Assembly: GCA_028821575.1 (NCBI GenBank)
Contig: JAPPFW010000092.1
Coordinates: forward strand, 62,001 to 126,000
Origin: a bacterium
Lineage (GTDB): Bacteria; Actinomycetota; Acidimicrobiia; Spongiisociales; Spongiisociaceae
Length of the DNA stretch: 64,000 nt
Direction: 5' to 3'
A model generated the notes under the pieces. The model saw nothing but the letters and a program-made list of their open reading frames with translations. It made no database searches and had not been told where the DNA came from. Shown piece by piece: positions 1 through 9,167 of the stretch (positions are counted from its first letter, which is position 1; each line of letters begins with the position of its first letter). Position numbers and translations under genes: made by a program.

Positions 1-742
1 CTATTCGGTCTATGCCGACGTTCATCTGACCGGCGAGGACCGCGGCGGCGACCACGCCGTGACGGGCGTAGCGAATGCCATCGGGGCTCACCGCGGCACC
101 CCAACCGAACTCACCTCCCACCGAGATCTTCCCGGCTCGCTCGGCGTCGCTGGTCAGCAGGCCGGGAGTCCGGTCCTGGTAGGTGAGAATGAAAGGCACA
201 CCGAACCACCGGGCCATCTCGAGCATCGACGCCGCCTGATGCGCGTCGGGAACGCGATGGAAGCTGGTGAGGGCCGCGAAACGGGCCACGTCACCCCCGG
301 CGTGGAGGTCGATCACAACATGCACGTGAGGCCAGATACTGGTTCGTACGAAATCGGCGATGCGGTGCGTGATCCCGGCGAGGGCCTCGGAACGACCGGC
401 TTCGTCGACGAAGGCTCGGTTGAGGTTGACACCGTCAGCGCCCACACTCTCCCGCCTGCCAGACCGGAAGGCCGGAGGATTCAGGACGGGAACCAGCACG
501 ACCCGCCCGGTCACCGTTGATCCGTCGATCGCCCGGAGTAGGTGCTTGAGAGCTACCGGGCCCTCGTACTCGTCACCGTGCGTGGATCCGAACGCAACTA
601 GACCCTCCCCTTCCTGCGCGCGGGACCCGACCCAGACTGTGAGCGGTATCAGCCACTCACCCCAGATGGAGTCGTGTGGAAGGGCTACCCAGTAGTCACG
701 GCGCCCGGGCGATTCGAGATCCAGGCGGCTGGGGTCAACCAT
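1..742 (-). CDS. Succinylglutamate desuccinylase/aspartoacylase-like zinc hydrolase (partial, C-terminus off the window)
   Basis: About 247 residues are visible and the frame is still open at base 1. The zinc site of the AstE/AspA branch of M14 is intact: H55 and E58 in 'STHGDEYEG' and H147 in 'IDLHAGGD'. 'NLNR' (106-109) fits the substrate-binding Asn-x-x-Arg. Such enzymes remove an acyl group from an N-acyl amino acid or a related amide; the substrate is not readable here. The ATG at 742 is preceded by a GTG at 754 with a better-spaced GGAGG, so the start may be 12 bases upstream. It is the last visible gene of a minus-strand run of hydrolases and lyases, which suggests a catabolic job. Confidence 0.8.
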   Translation of the reverse strand, partial: MVDPSRLDLESPGRRDYWVALPHDSIWGEWLIPLTVWVGSRAQEGEGLVAFGSTHGDEYEGPVALKHLLRAIDGSTVTGRVVLVPVLNPPAFRSGRRESVGADGVNLNRAFVDEAGRSEALAGITHRIADFVRTSIWPHVHVVIDLHAGGDVARFAALTSFHRVPDAHQAASMLEMARWFGVPFILTYQDRTPGLLTSDAERAGKISVGGEFGWGAAVSPDGIRYARHGVVAAAVLAGQMNVGIDRI

Positions 743-825
743 CTGCCTAGCCACGCACCCTCCCGGACTCCGGAGTCGAAGCGCCTCGTGATCGCCCCTG
801 GCCGGCATATCCCTGGGCGAGCCCC

Positions 826-1998
826 CTAGTTGACACGGTGGTGCTCAACGAACTCGAGGTCGACGGATACGCCCAGCCCCGGCGCGTCCGGTACCGACAG
901 CGTGCCGTCCTCGTTCAGAGACATCGCCCCTCCGGTCACGCCGCGGCTCAGGCGACTCTGCGCCGCGTTGAACTCCACGTAGCGCCCACCGGGCAGGGTC
1001 GACATGAAGTGGAGGCTGTAGGCATGGAGAAGGTCGGAGATCCACGAGTGCGTGATCACATCGACGTCACGCTCGGCAGCCATCGCAGCAACCCGGGTCG
1101 CGACCGTAAGGCCACCACAGCGGGTGAGATCCGGCTGCAGGATGTCGACGCAGCCGCTATCGAGGTACCGCTCGAAGTCCCATCTCGTGGTGAGCTGCTC
1201 CCCGGCTGCGATCGGAACCGGGCTCCGCTCCCGCACGTAGGCATAGTCCTCGACGTGCTCGGGATGAATGAAGTCCTCCACCCAGACAGGGTTGAATGGG
1301 GCAACCCGCTCGCACAACTCCAGGTTCTCCCGGCGCGTTCGAGACCGCAGGCTGTCGGACCATCCGATGCCGTACCAGCCGGGGTCGACCATGAGATCCC
1401 TGCCGGGTCCCAACGCCTCCCGGATCGCGGCGAGGATCTCGACATCGCGACCGGGGTCCTCGCCGAAAGGACCCCAACCGAACTTAGCCGCCCGGAAGCC
1501 AGCTTCGACGAACTTGCGGGCTGTCCGGTAGTTGTCCTCTGGGTCGTCCCAGAAGAGACTCGACGCGTATGCCGGCAGCGCCCCCTGTCGGCGACCGCCG
1601 AGCAAATCGCAGAGCGGAGTCGCAGCGGCTTGGGCCTTGATCGACCACAGGCAGTTGTCCACCGCTGACATACAGTGCAACGCTATCCCCCTGCGCCCGT
1701 AGTAGGCGGTCCCGACGAACATCTTGTTCCAGAGTCGTTCGATGTCCGCCGGATCCTCGCCCACGAGGATGTCCCTGAGGGTGTGGAAACCCAGCGGACC
1801 CATGCTCACACCCTGGACTATCGAGGGAGCCGCGGTGGAGAGCGTCTCCACCTCGGACCATCCCACGAGACCTTCATCGGTCTCAAGCCGTATCAGTGCC
1901 AGCCAGTCGCCCTGGTCGGTCGCGTCGGCTTCACTCCTGCGCGCCCCGTAGGTCTCTTCGCCTCGCAGCAGGATGCACTCAACGTCGGTGATACGCAC
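826..1998 (-). CDS. Mandelate racemase/muconate lactonizing enzyme family protein (enolase superfamily, probable acid-sugar dehydratase)
   Basis: A full-length enolase-superfamily protein. Counting from the upstream ATG at 2049, the visible catalytic set is Lys189 in 'AAKFGWG', metal ligands Asp222 ('MVDPGW'), Glu258 ('WVEDF') and Glu284 ('AAGEQL'), and the general base His334 in 'VITHSW'. A single Lys instead of a KxK pair together with a C-terminal His points to the MR or dehydratase subgroups rather than muconate lactonization. I prefer the GTG at 1998, where family homology begins ('VRITDVECI'); the 17 residues upstream look non-native. It sits 70-120 bases downstream of a DapA-family lyase, a common pairing in acid-sugar breakdown (dehydratase then aldolase). 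The exact sugar acid is not identifiable. Confidence 0.85.
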   Translation of the reverse strand: MRITDVECILLRGEETYGARRSEADATDQGDWLALIRLETDEGLVGWSEVETLSTAAPSIVQGVSMGPLGFHTLRDILVGEDPADIERLWNKMFVGTAYYGRRGIALHCMSAVDNCLWSIKAQAAATPLCDLLGGRRQGALPAYASSLFWDDPEDNYRTARKFVEAGFRAAKFGWGPFGEDPGRDVEILAAIREALGPGRDLMVDPGWYGIGWSDSLRSRTRRENLELCERVAPFNPVWVEDFIHPEHVEDYAYVRERSPVPIAAGEQLTTRWDFERYLDSGCVDILQPDLTRCGGLTVATRVAAMAAERDVDVITHSWISDLLHAYSLHFMSTLPGGRYVEFNAAQSRLSRGVTGGAMSLNEDGTLSVPDAPGLGVSVDLEFVEHHRVN

Positions 1999-2119
1999 CG
2001 GTCGGCCGCCTTTCCACTCCGCGCCCGGTGACCTGGCAGATTGTCCCACACCTGCCGGTACCGCACTCTGTCACGCGCCTCAAACCCGGTGGGTGGATGG
2101 CCGCCGGGAGCGATCCCGG

Positions 2120-3076
2120 TCAGGTGTCGACAGCGGCTCGGAGCAGGTCGAAGAGGCGGTCGACTTCGGCGGTGGTCTCCCGATCGAGGCGGAAACCCAC
2201 CGGACCGCGAACCCGGGCGGTATCGAATACGCCCTGCCTGACGAGCAGGTGCTTCTCCACGGCTATGAATGAGTCGAGTCCGGTCTGGATGGACACGAGT
2301 GAGGTCAGGGGTCCGTTGACGGCATTGATCCGGTCCTCGTCACCCCTCTCGAGGGCATCCCATAGGGCGACGATCGCCCAGCAGACCTCCGCTCCCGGCA
2401 TGGAACCGACGATTCCACGCCTGTAGCTGTCGACCAGAGCTATCCCACCCGACCCTTCGAACACCCGGGCCCGCCCGCCCGTGGCCTCACGCAGCGCGGT
2501 GAGCCGGGGGCCGACCGGGACCGCTTCCGGTTTGAACAGCACCCGACGGTCGTACTCGTGGAGTAGTCGGGCCTGGAGCGCGATGGGCATGGGACGACCC
2601 ACGTATCCGCTGGCATCCTGTACGACCAAGGGCAGTTCGGTGGAGTCGAGCAGGGCCCGGTAGTAGTCCGCCAGCTGGTCGTCGAGGCAAGGAACGGTCG
2701 TGGGAGGGATCGCCATGATGGCCGACGCTCCCATGCTCTGGGCATGCAGGGCGTAATCGACGGCCACTTTGGTGCTCTCCGCCCCGACGCTGATGATCAC
2801 CGGTCCATGCGGGAGACCGATCTCGCATGCCATCTCAGCGAGAAGCCGGCGCTCCCCGCTTGACAGCCTCAAGGTCTCCGACACCATCGCCATGACGATG
2901 CCGTCCACCCCATGCCCGTACATCCAACGAATCTCGGTCTCCAGTACGTCCCGATCGATCGAGTCGTCATCACGGAAAGGTGTCTGGAAGACCGGGAAGA
3001 CCCCGGACAGTGCCTCCGACCGCCCCGAAGGCTCCGATCCGGCGCCCGGGCCGTTCAACGGAGGCATCCCTCGCAT
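2120..3076 (-). CDS. Dihydrodipicolinate synthase (DapA)/N-acetylneuraminate lyase family protein
   Basis: A 318-residue class I aldolase barrel. The Schiff-base Lys182 is in 'VLFKPEA' and the proton-relay Tyr158 is in 'QDASGYVG'. The pyruvate-carboxylate loop, usually GTTGE, reads 'MVSETLRLS', so this is not a housekeeping DapA. Family members cleave or condense 2-keto acids via an enzyme-bound pyruvate imine. Next to an enolase-superfamily dehydratase it most likely handles a 2-keto-3-deoxy acid. The first ~22 residues are low-complexity; an internal ATG at 3067 is an alternative start. There is no strong Shine-Dalgarno site. Confidence 0.85.
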   Translation of the reverse strand: MRGMPPLNGPGAGSEPSGRSEALSGVFPVFQTPFRDDDSIDRDVLETEIRWMYGHGVDGIVMAMVSETLRLSSGERRLLAEMACEIGLPHGPVIISVGAESTKVAVDYALHAQSMGASAIMAIPPTTVPCLDDQLADYYRALLDSTELPLVVQDASGYVGRPMPIALQARLLHEYDRRVLFKPEAVPVGPRLTALREATGGRARVFEGSGGIALVDSYRRGIVGSMPGAEVCWAIVALWDALERGDEDRINAVNGPLTSLVSIQTGLDSFIAVEKHLLVRQGVFDTARVRGPVGFRLDRETTAEVDRLFDLLRAAVDT

Positions 3077-3104
3077 ATAGGGCCCGGACGCCGTTCGTCG
3101 CAGA

Positions 3105-3890
3105 TCACGGAGCGATCACTCCGTCCGGATAACGGTCGAAGACCTTGACGTCATGAATGGGCACGATGTGCTGGGCGGTGTTCCTCACCCTCTCGTAGCA
3201 TTCCAATGCCTCGTACATGTTCTCGCACAGTCCGAGCATCTCACCGTCCTCCACGTTTTCGTAGAAGAAGTAGGAGTCCGAGATCGCCACAGTGCCCACC
3301 GCGGTGTCGACCTCGACCACGATCGACTCGCGATGGTGGGCGCCGGACCACCACGTTCGGAGTCCGGGGGCGATCTCGTCCTCATCCTCCAGCAGCCTTA
3401 CCCGATCCCAACTGTCAGTGACGAGATCCACCAAGGTGTCCTTCGGGATCGACCTCCAGCGATCGTCGTGGGGGTGATCATGGGTGGTGTGGAAGTGAAT
3501 CCAGCCCCGCTTGGCGATGCAGACCTGGGCAGTCCCGAACAGGTGGAGCGTGCCGGTGGTGTATAGCTCCAGGGGTGTCAGCAGGAGGTGGGTTATGTCG
3601 TCCGGCGTCAGGCCGACGGTCTCCAGCGCACCGATCATGTAGTGCTCCGGTCGCCGCTTGAGGTCACCTTTGGGAGCATCGTGGAGGTACCGCATCGACG
3701 GCCACCCCTCCTCCACCATCGTGGTGTCGTCGGGAGGCGAGGCGTTCACGAGCGCAGTGATGTCACCTCCTTGTACAAGCGTTACGTTGAACCCCAGGGG
3801 GTAGATCTCGTCCCAGCGGCTCATCCAGAACACCTCTGGCCCTGCGATCAGCGACTCGCCCACGCTCAGAACCCGTACCGAATACTCCAT
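3105..3890 (-). CDS. Metallo-beta-lactamase-fold protein with a lost HxHxDH motif (AHL-lactonase-like pseudoenzyme candidate)
   Basis: The 261-residue version starts at an ATG with AGGAG five bases upstream; the longer open frame to 4052 is not needed. The order of elements follows quorum-quenching-lactonase-type MBL proteins: a strand, then 'DDITHLLLTPLELYTTG', then 'WWSGAHHRESIVVEV', 'ISDSYFFYEN' and C-terminal 'IVPIHDVKVFDRYPDG'. Where THxHxDH is expected the sequence reads T-P-L-E-L-Y-T, so both His of site 1 and the Asp-His of site 2 are gone, while the later His, Asp and His positions are kept. It may be catalytically dead, use another metal geometry, or act as a binding or regulatory subunit. 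It precedes the DapA gene by 28 bases. Confidence 0.7.
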   Translation of the reverse strand: MEYSVRVLSVGESLIAGPEVFWMSRWDEIYPLGFNVTLVQGGDITALVNASPPDDTTMVEEGWPSMRYLHDAPKGDLKRRPEHYMIGALETVGLTPDDITHLLLTPLELYTTGTLHLFGTAQVCIAKRGWIHFHTTHDHPHDDRWRSIPKDTLVDLVTDSWDRVRLLEDEDEIAPGLRTWWSGAHHRESIVVEVDTAVGTVAISDSYFFYENVEDGEMLGLCENMYEALECYERVRNTAQHIVPIHDVKVFDRYPDGVIAP

Positions 3891-4033
3891 GCTCTCTCCT
3901 CTCGCGTGTGCCAGGTTGCCGGATGGCTGCCATCCGCCGATGGCCGTCCCGACGATCATCAGAGGGTAGGTAACTTCGGCGGATCCGGTTGCCGCTTCTG
4001 GGCTCTGGCCATCCGGGTTTCCGCGCGGTCGGC

Positions 4034-4960
4034 TCACACGCCGAAGGTCCACCCTTCGACGGCTTGGTGGATCGATCCCCGATGGATGCTCGCCATGGCC
4101 CCCAGTTCCCCCTCGTGTATTCCGGCACTGATGCTCGGCCCGATATGCGTAAGCACCAGGTCATCCACACCGGCGTCGCGGGCCATCCGGGCTGCTCCCA
4201 GGGTCCCGGTCTGCCCTGTGGCCTCGCCGTTGGCGGCCATCACACCCTCCTCGTCCCAGCACATGGAGATGAGGACATCGGCTCCCCTCGACAACTCGAC
4301 GACCTCGTCGCAAGGTTCCGTGTCGCCTGTGTAGACGACCGAGCTGGAGCCGGCCGTTATCCGGTAGGCGTTGCAGTCGAGATACGGCTGTACGTGGCGG
4401 GCAAGTCCCGGAAGGAACTCGATGTCCCCGATCGTGAAGGGTTGGTCCGGATGCACGTCCCTCACTTCGGGTTCGGGCGGCAGGCGGGGCAATTCCCCGC
4501 CACGGTTGAGGAACACGGCATGGCTGGCCGGTGCCTCCATCCGCGCGTTGAGATCGGGCCAGAAGGCTCCGACATCCCGACCGAACAGCTTCCTGACGAA
4601 GCCAGTGGTGGGCGGCGGGCCACAGATCGAGAGCTCGTCGATAAGCCCGGCGCCCTGATCCCACCTGCTCAGGAAGAACCCCGGGAACCCGGCTGTGTGG
4701 TCGAAGTGGTGATGGGTGAACACCACGGCATCCACATCCGTAGGTCCCAAACCCGCTTCCACCAGACGGCGGGTCGTTCCAGGACCCGTGTCCACCAGCA
4801 CCGCGCTGGTGCTGCTCCTCACCAGGATCGCCGTACCCCACCTGGCCGGAGTAGGAGTGGGCGTCCCCGCCAAGAGAACCGTGACCGTCAGATCGAAGCC
4901 CACTACCTCGCCAGCGGTCCGATGAGCCTCATCGGGGAGTTCGATCAGTCGGGCAGCCAC
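4034..4960 (-). CDS. MBL-fold metallo-hydrolase (RNase Z/arylsulfatase-like subgroup)
   Basis: 308 residues with an intact di-zinc motif, 'FTHHHFDHTAG' (H83, H85, D87, H88), a bridging-Asp region 'YTGDTEPCDEV', and a C-terminal His in 'DLVLTHIGPS'. The GTG start at 4960 has AGGAGG five bases upstream. RNase Z-like members hydrolyse phosphodiesters, sulfate esters or lactones; the context of sugar-acid-type enzymes makes a lactone or ester hydrolase more likely than an RNA enzyme. It lies 143 bases upstream of the degenerate MBL protein, so an active and a motif-less MBL-fold gene are consecutive in one operon. Confidence 0.85.
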   Translation of the reverse strand: MAARLIELPDEAHRTAGEVVGFDLTVTVLLAGTPTPTPARWGTAILVRSSTSAVLVDTGPGTTRRLVEAGLGPTDVDAVVFTHHHFDHTAGFPGFFLSRWDQGAGLIDELSICGPPPTTGFVRKLFGRDVGAFWPDLNARMEAPASHAVFLNRGGELPRLPPEPEVRDVHPDQPFTIGDIEFLPGLARHVQPYLDCNAYRITAGSSSVVYTGDTEPCDEVVELSRGADVLISMCWDEEGVMAANGEATGQTGTLGAARMARDAGVDDLVLTHIGPSISAGIHEGELGAMASIHRGSIHQAVEGWTFGV

Positions 4961-5109
4961 TTCCGCCTCCTTCCTAGCGACACGGCAACTGTCCCGGCCA
5001 CCTGCTCGGCCACCCCGTCCTGGGCTGGTCTTGCCACCGCCGGGTTTGGTGCTGCGTCGCAGTATCCATGGTGCGGCGCCAACTACCTCGCCGGCGCACC
5101 CTCGGTGTG

Positions 5110-6111
5110 TCAGCCGTCTAGCTCGACGATGTCGACCGGTCTTCCTTCCTCGATCGACCTGTCCATGGCGAGCGCCGCCACCAGGGCAGCGCGAGCGTCG
5201 CCGAGTGTCAACGGCCAGGCCCGCCCGTCCCGCACCCGGCCGAGGAAGAAGGCGTCCTCCGAAGGAAGAGCCCCGTAGGGAACGTCGTTCGGGTACGAGT
5301 AGTAGCCGGAGTGGATGTGTTCGAGACCATCCACGCTGAACACCACGGCCGGAGAGTCACGGGTCTCCACGTACGCGCTCCCCCGCGTTCCGAAGACCGC
5401 CAGACGGTGGTCACTGCGGAGTCCCGAGTCGAAGGGCAGGATCCAGTTGTGGTCCAGAGCGCCGACAGCCCCCGAAGCGAACCGCACGGTGGCCACTGCC
5501 GCATCCGGCCCGGGCCCGACAACACCGTGTTGCGCGGCCTCCGCGTAGACCCGCTCGATGTCCCCTACCATCCACCTCATCACATCGAGGTCGTGAATCG
5601 CCATCTCCTGCGGTACGGTCGTACGTCCCGAGATGATCCTGCCCTCGTAGTCGGGCGCGTTCCATCGAGCCGACGCGTGCACGATCTCGCCGAGCCTTCC
5701 CTCATCCACCGCCCGGTGGACCGCCACGTAGTTGGGATCGAAGCGTAAGGTATGGCCAATCACCAGGCTCCCGGCGGTCGACTCGTCGAGCTCCATCATC
5801 CGGTCGGCGTCGTCGAGCGAAGACGCAAACGGCTTTTCGCAGAAGACATGCAACCCGCGGATCATCCCCTGCTCGACCACCGGCAGATGAACCTGTTGTG
5901 GCGTGCAGACCCAGACAGCCTCGAGACCATCTGTATCGAGAGCTTCATCCAGGTCAGCCGTGAACCGGGTCTCAGCAGGTACGCCCGAAGCCGCGGCCGG
6001 ATCCGTGTCGCAGACCACGGCAAGATCGGCCATCGGGTTCGAAGCCAGGATCTTGGCGTGTTCACGACCGATCATCCCATGACCGACGAGTGCACATCGG
6101 ACTGGCTGCAT
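5110..6111 (-). CDS. Gfo/Idh/MocA family NAD(P)-dependent oxidoreductase
   Basis: 333 residues. The N-terminal Rossmann fold has 'VGHGMIG' followed by an Asp-rich second strand ('VVCDTDP'). The Lys of the family's catalytic 'EKP' is in 'CEKPFA', and the second catalytic segment reads 'HDLDVMRW'. These enzymes oxidise a hydroxyl of a cyclic sugar, inositol or related acid. It is the first gene of the minus-strand group reaching to base 1, and its start faces the plus-strand molybdenum hydroxylase operon across a 326-bp gap. Substrate unknown; the dehydratase, lyase and hydrolase neighbours suggest one acid-sugar or lactone pathway. Confidence 0.88.
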   Translation of the reverse strand: MQPVRCALVGHGMIGREHAKILASNPMADLAVVCDTDPAAASGVPAETRFTADLDEALDTDGLEAVWVCTPQQVHLPVVEQGMIRGLHVFCEKPFASSLDDADRMMELDESTAGSLVIGHTLRFDPNYVAVHRAVDEGRLGEIVHASARWNAPDYEGRIISGRTTVPQEMAIHDLDVMRWMVGDIERVYAEAAQHGVVGPGPDAAVATVRFASGAVGALDHNWILPFDSGLRSDHRLAVFGTRGSAYVETRDSPAVVFSVDGLEHIHSGYYSYPNDVPYGALPSEDAFFLGRVRDGRAWPLTLGDARAALVAALAMDRSIEEGRPVDIVELDG

Positions 6112-6437
6112 TCTCTCATCCCCTCGTCGCCCGATGGACAGTTGGCAACAACGGTCGGCGCAACACGGGCCTGGGCCATCGACGCGGATGGTCCGCGGAT
6201 CGCTGACCGTCTGTTGAGTAACTGTTGATTCTAATGATGGTGGCCAGAACCTGAGGATTAGCCTTGAAGTAGATCACAGCCGCGAGGACCGATGCGCCAG
6301 ATACCAACCCGACCGGACGCCTCACGGCCTGACATGGCCGGCGTCCATGCCGTGACCGAGGCCGAGTACCTGGCAGATCTGGCGTCGTCGGATCTGATAG
6401 CTGGGCGTGAGAGGACGGAACGGGGAGGTCCTAGCCG
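6112..6437 (+). other. Divergent intergenic region (326 bp) between a dehydrogenase gene and a molybdenum hydroxylase operon
   Basis: This gap holds the start regions of two divergent operons, so promoters for both should lie here. An AT-richer patch around 6210-6250 is the only compositional feature. I could not find a -35/-10 pair with good spacing on either strand, nor a convincing palindromic operator, and no reading frame with a ribosome-binding site. Confidence 0.4.
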
Positions 6438-7289
6438 GTGAAACCCCCTCGGTTCCGATACGCGAGACCGGGTTCCGTGGAGGAAGCTGTTCGCACTATC
6501 GCCGAAGCCGGCGGGTACGCCCAGCCACTCGCGGGAGGGCAGAGCCTGGTGCCGCTGCTGAACTTCCGTCTCGCGCACCCCGCCCTGCTGGTGGATCTCA
6601 ACTTCCTCGATCAGCTGACAAGTATCAAGGAGGACGACGGGTGGCTTCTCCTCGGATCGATGGTACGGCTCCGAGCGGCCGAGACCTCTGCAGTCGTTGC
6701 ATCTGCCTGTCCACTCCTCGCCGCGGCCCTGCGCCACGTCGGGCATCTGCAGATCAGGAACCGCGGTACGGTCGGGGGGAGCATCGCACACGCCGACCCG
6801 GCGGCCGAACTGCCCGCGTTGATGGTGGGGCTCGAGGGGCAGATCGTCGTGCAGAGTGTCAGAGGGCGTCGTGTCATAGAGGCGGCGGACTTCTTCCTGG
6901 ACCCGTTCATCACTTCCCTGGCGAGTGACGAGTTGGTGGTGGAGCTCAGACTTCCGAAGCTTCCAGATAACAGAACATCCTTCACAGAGTTCTCACAGCG
7001 ATCCGGAGACTTCGCTCTTGCCGGCGTCGGAGTGTCCATCTCGTACGATCACGGCCACGTAACGAGTGCCCGCATGGGAGCATTGGGAGTCGGTCCGACG
7101 CCGGTCAGACTCAGGGAAGCTGAACAAGTGCTCGTCGGCAGCCCCTTGTCCGACGAGGTGATCGAGAACGCCGCAGCCGTCGCCAGTGGCGAAGTCGAAC
7201 CGCTCGAGGACATCCATGGCGATAGCAGCTACCGAAGGGAACTGCTCGCCGTTCTCCTCTCACGTTCGCTCAAGGAGGTGAGGGCATGA
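6438..7289 (+). CDS. FAD-binding medium subunit of a xanthine dehydrogenase/CO dehydrogenase-family molybdenum hydroxylase
   Basis: 283 residues, normal for CoxM-type subunits. The two FAD pyrophosphate-binding loops are visible: 'AGGQSLVPLLNFR' near residue 32 and 'RNRGTVGGSIAHADPAAELP' near residue 107. The subunit passes electrons from the molybdenum site through the 2Fe-2S subunit to its FAD. It starts a plus-strand operon and overlaps the next gene by four bases (ATGA). The molybdopterin subunit is not adjacent: it comes at 14052, after an ABC importer, so the enzyme's genes enclose the transporter that probably supplies its substrate. Confidence 0.93.
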   Translation: MKPPRFRYARPGSVEEAVRTIAEAGGYAQPLAGGQSLVPLLNFRLAHPALLVDLNFLDQLTSIKEDDGWLLLGSMVRLRAAETSAVVASACPLLAAALRHVGHLQIRNRGTVGGSIAHADPAAELPALMVGLEGQIVVQSVRGRRVIEAADFFLDPFITSLASDELVVELRLPKLPDNRTSFTEFSQRSGDFALAGVGVSISYDHGHVTSARMGALGVGPTPVRLREAEQVLVGSPLSDEVIENAAAVASGEVEPLEDIHGDSSYRRELLAVLLSRSLKEVRA

Positions 7290-7783
7290 CCTACCAGCAT
7301 GAAGACGGCAATGGCCTCGGTATCGAAGAGTTGGACATCACGCTGGATGTCAACGGCGAAACGGCCAGTTCCACCGTGCCGGTCAGAATGCTCCTGTCCG
7401 ACTTTCTCCGCGATGAGCTCGGCCTGCGCGGTGTCCGAGTCGGATGCGAACACGGAGTCTGCGGCGCTTGCACCGTCGTGCTGGACGGTGCCGCGGTCCG
7501 TTCCTGCATTCTGCTGGCCGTCCAAGCAGATGGCGCAGACGTGACGACCATCGAGGGCCTGACACCGGACACCGGCCTGGGTGTTCTCCAACAGGCCTTC
7601 AGCGACAATGACGGCCTGCAGTGTGGGTTCTGTACGTCTGGTTTCATCGTGACCCTCTCGTCCCTCGACCCGGACGACTTTCCGGGAGATGGCGGGATAT
7701 TGGAAGCGATATCGGGCAACCTCTGCCGATGCACGGGCTATCGAGGCATAGTGGATGCCGTTCGGTCGGCTTGGGGAAGGTAG
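7286..7783 (+). CDS. 2Fe-2S small subunit of the molybdenum hydroxylase
   Basis: 165 residues with both clusters complete. The plant-type ferredoxin site uses C54, C59, C62 and C74 ('CEHGVCGACTVVLDG'); the second, helical site uses C113, C116, C147 and C149 ('QCGFCTSG', 'NLCRCTGYRG'). It relays electrons from the molybdenum cofactor to the FAD subunit. The ATG overlaps the stop of the FAD subunit gene, so translation is coupled. The first ~18 residues extend beyond the usual family start. Confidence 0.95.
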   Translation: MTYQHEDGNGLGIEELDITLDVNGETASSTVPVRMLLSDFLRDELGLRGVRVGCEHGVCGACTVVLDGAAVRSCILLAVQADGADVTTIEGLTPDTGLGVLQQAFSDNDGLQCGFCTSGFIVTLSSLDPDDFPGDGGILEAISGNLCRCTGYRGIVDAVRSAWGR

Positions 7784-7893
7784 CTGCCTGGTAAACCGCC
7801 GGGAGGTGCGTGATAAGCTCAAGCCGGTATCGGCCACCAGTCCATTCGGCCCAATCCATGCGGCTATGTCAGGCCGATTCAGAGGGAGGAATC

Positions 7894-9111
7894 ATGGAAA
7901 TGCGCCGTATCCGGAAGATGCTCATCCTGTTGGCGTGCTTCATGCTGGTGGCGACGGCCTGCGGCAACGACGGTGAAGCCGGGACGACCACCGCCGCGCC
8001 CGCGACAACAGCAGCCCCCACCACAACCGCGGCACCCGCCACGACAGCAGCCCCCGCAACGACGGCAGCCCCCACCACAACCGCGGCACCTGCTCCGGCG
8101 GAGACCTCCGAGCCGCTGAAAGTCGCCTTCATCCTCCTCGGAAACCCTGCCGATGGCGGGTGGAATCTGGGCCACGACCTCGGTCGGCAGGCAGTGGAGG
8201 CCGCATTCGACGACCGCGTGGAAACCACGGTGAAGGAGAGCGTCCCCGAGTCGCCTCAGGTCGTCCAGGTGATCGACGATCTCGTCGCCGATGGAAACAC
8301 GATGATCTTCGGGACATCGTTCGGCTATATGGACTTCATGCTGGAGGCCGCCGAGAAGTATCCGGATGTGCGGTTCGAGCACGCGACGGGCTACAAGACG
8401 GCGCCGAACATGGCCAATTACACGGGAGCCCAGGAGGACTCCAAGTATCTGGCGGGCATGGCAGCTGGAGCAGCTGCCGAAAACGGCAAGCTCGGATACG
8501 TGGCTCCATTCCCGATCCCCCTGATCATCAAGGCAGTCAACGCGTGGGCGCTCGGAGCCCAGGCAGTGAATCCCGACGCCACGGTCGAGGTGGTATGGCT
8601 CAACTCCTGGTTCGATCCGGCTGCGGAACGCCAGGCTGCCGAAAGCCTGATCGCAGACGGTGCTCAGGTGGTGGGACACAGCCAGGACACGCCATCGGCT
8701 TGCCAGGCAGCGGAAGCGGCAGGCGTGTTCTGCACCGGCAACACGACCGATCAGGGCGAGTTCACACCCGGCGCGTGGCTCACGGGCGACGTGATCAACT
8801 GGGGCACCTACTACGTCCTGCGGGTCGGCCAGGCCTTGGACGGCACCTGGGAGACTGGCGCGTTCTACGGGACGATGGCCGACGGTGTCATGGAGATAGC
8901 TCCGTTTGGCGAAGCAGTGGATGAAGACACCCGAGCGCTCATCAACGAGACCCGCGACGGCATCGCAGATGGGAGCTTCTCCTACTTCGTCGGTCCGATC
9001 CGCGATCAATCGGGCGAGCTTCGCGTTCCGGACGGAACGGCGATGACTTTCGAGGAGATCGTCACCATGGACTGGTTCGTTGAAGGAATCCTCGGTAGCC
9101 CGACGGGTTGA
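7894..9111 (+). CDS. BMP/PnrA-family ABC transporter substrate-binding lipoprotein (system 1)
   Basis: 405 residues. The ATG at 7894 follows GAGGGAGGA at good spacing. Signal peptide 'MLILLACFMLVATAC' ends in a lipobox Cys, then a Thr/Ala/Pro linker of TTTAAP and ATTAAP units (about 7980-8095), then the BMP domain beginning 'LKVAFILLGNPADGGWN'. BMP proteins are surface receptors for nucleosides, other N-heterocycles or small polar substrates and pair with dual-ATPase and two-permease importers, which follow directly. Flanking xanthine-dehydrogenase-type subunits make a purine or other N-heterocycle a reasonable ligand, but that is inference. Confidence 0.9.
   Translation: MEMRRIRKMLILLACFMLVATACGNDGEAGTTTAAPATTAAPTTTAAPATTAAPATTAAPTTTAAPAPAETSEPLKVAFILLGNPADGGWNLGHDLGRQAVEAAFDDRVETTVKESVPESPQVVQVIDDLVADGNTMIFGTSFGYMDFMLEAAEKYPDVRFEHATGYKTAPNMANYTGAQEDSKYLAGMAAGAAAENGKLGYVAPFPIPLIIKAVNAWALGAQAVNPDATVEVVWLNSWFDPAAERQAAESLIADGAQVVGHSQDTPSACQAAEAAGVFCTGNTTDQGEFTPGAWLTGDVINWGTYYVLRVGQALDGTWETGAFYGTMADGVMEIAPFGEAVDEDTRALINETRDGIADGSFSYFVGPIRDQSGELRVPDGTAMTFEEIVTMDWFVEGILGSPTG
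7980..8095 (+). repeat. In-frame GC-rich tandem repeat coding the Thr/Ala/Pro lipoprotein linker
   Basis: Short imperfect repeats encoding TTTAAP and ATTAAP blocks, directly after the lipobox. This flexible spacer lifts the binding domain off the membrane. The 12-18 base unit pattern makes the stretch prone to slippage and to length variation between strains. Confidence 0.8.
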
Positions 9112-9167
9112 CATAGCGCGTTCCCGGAGACCGCGCACCGATCATTCGACCGAGCCGCGACGGCGTT

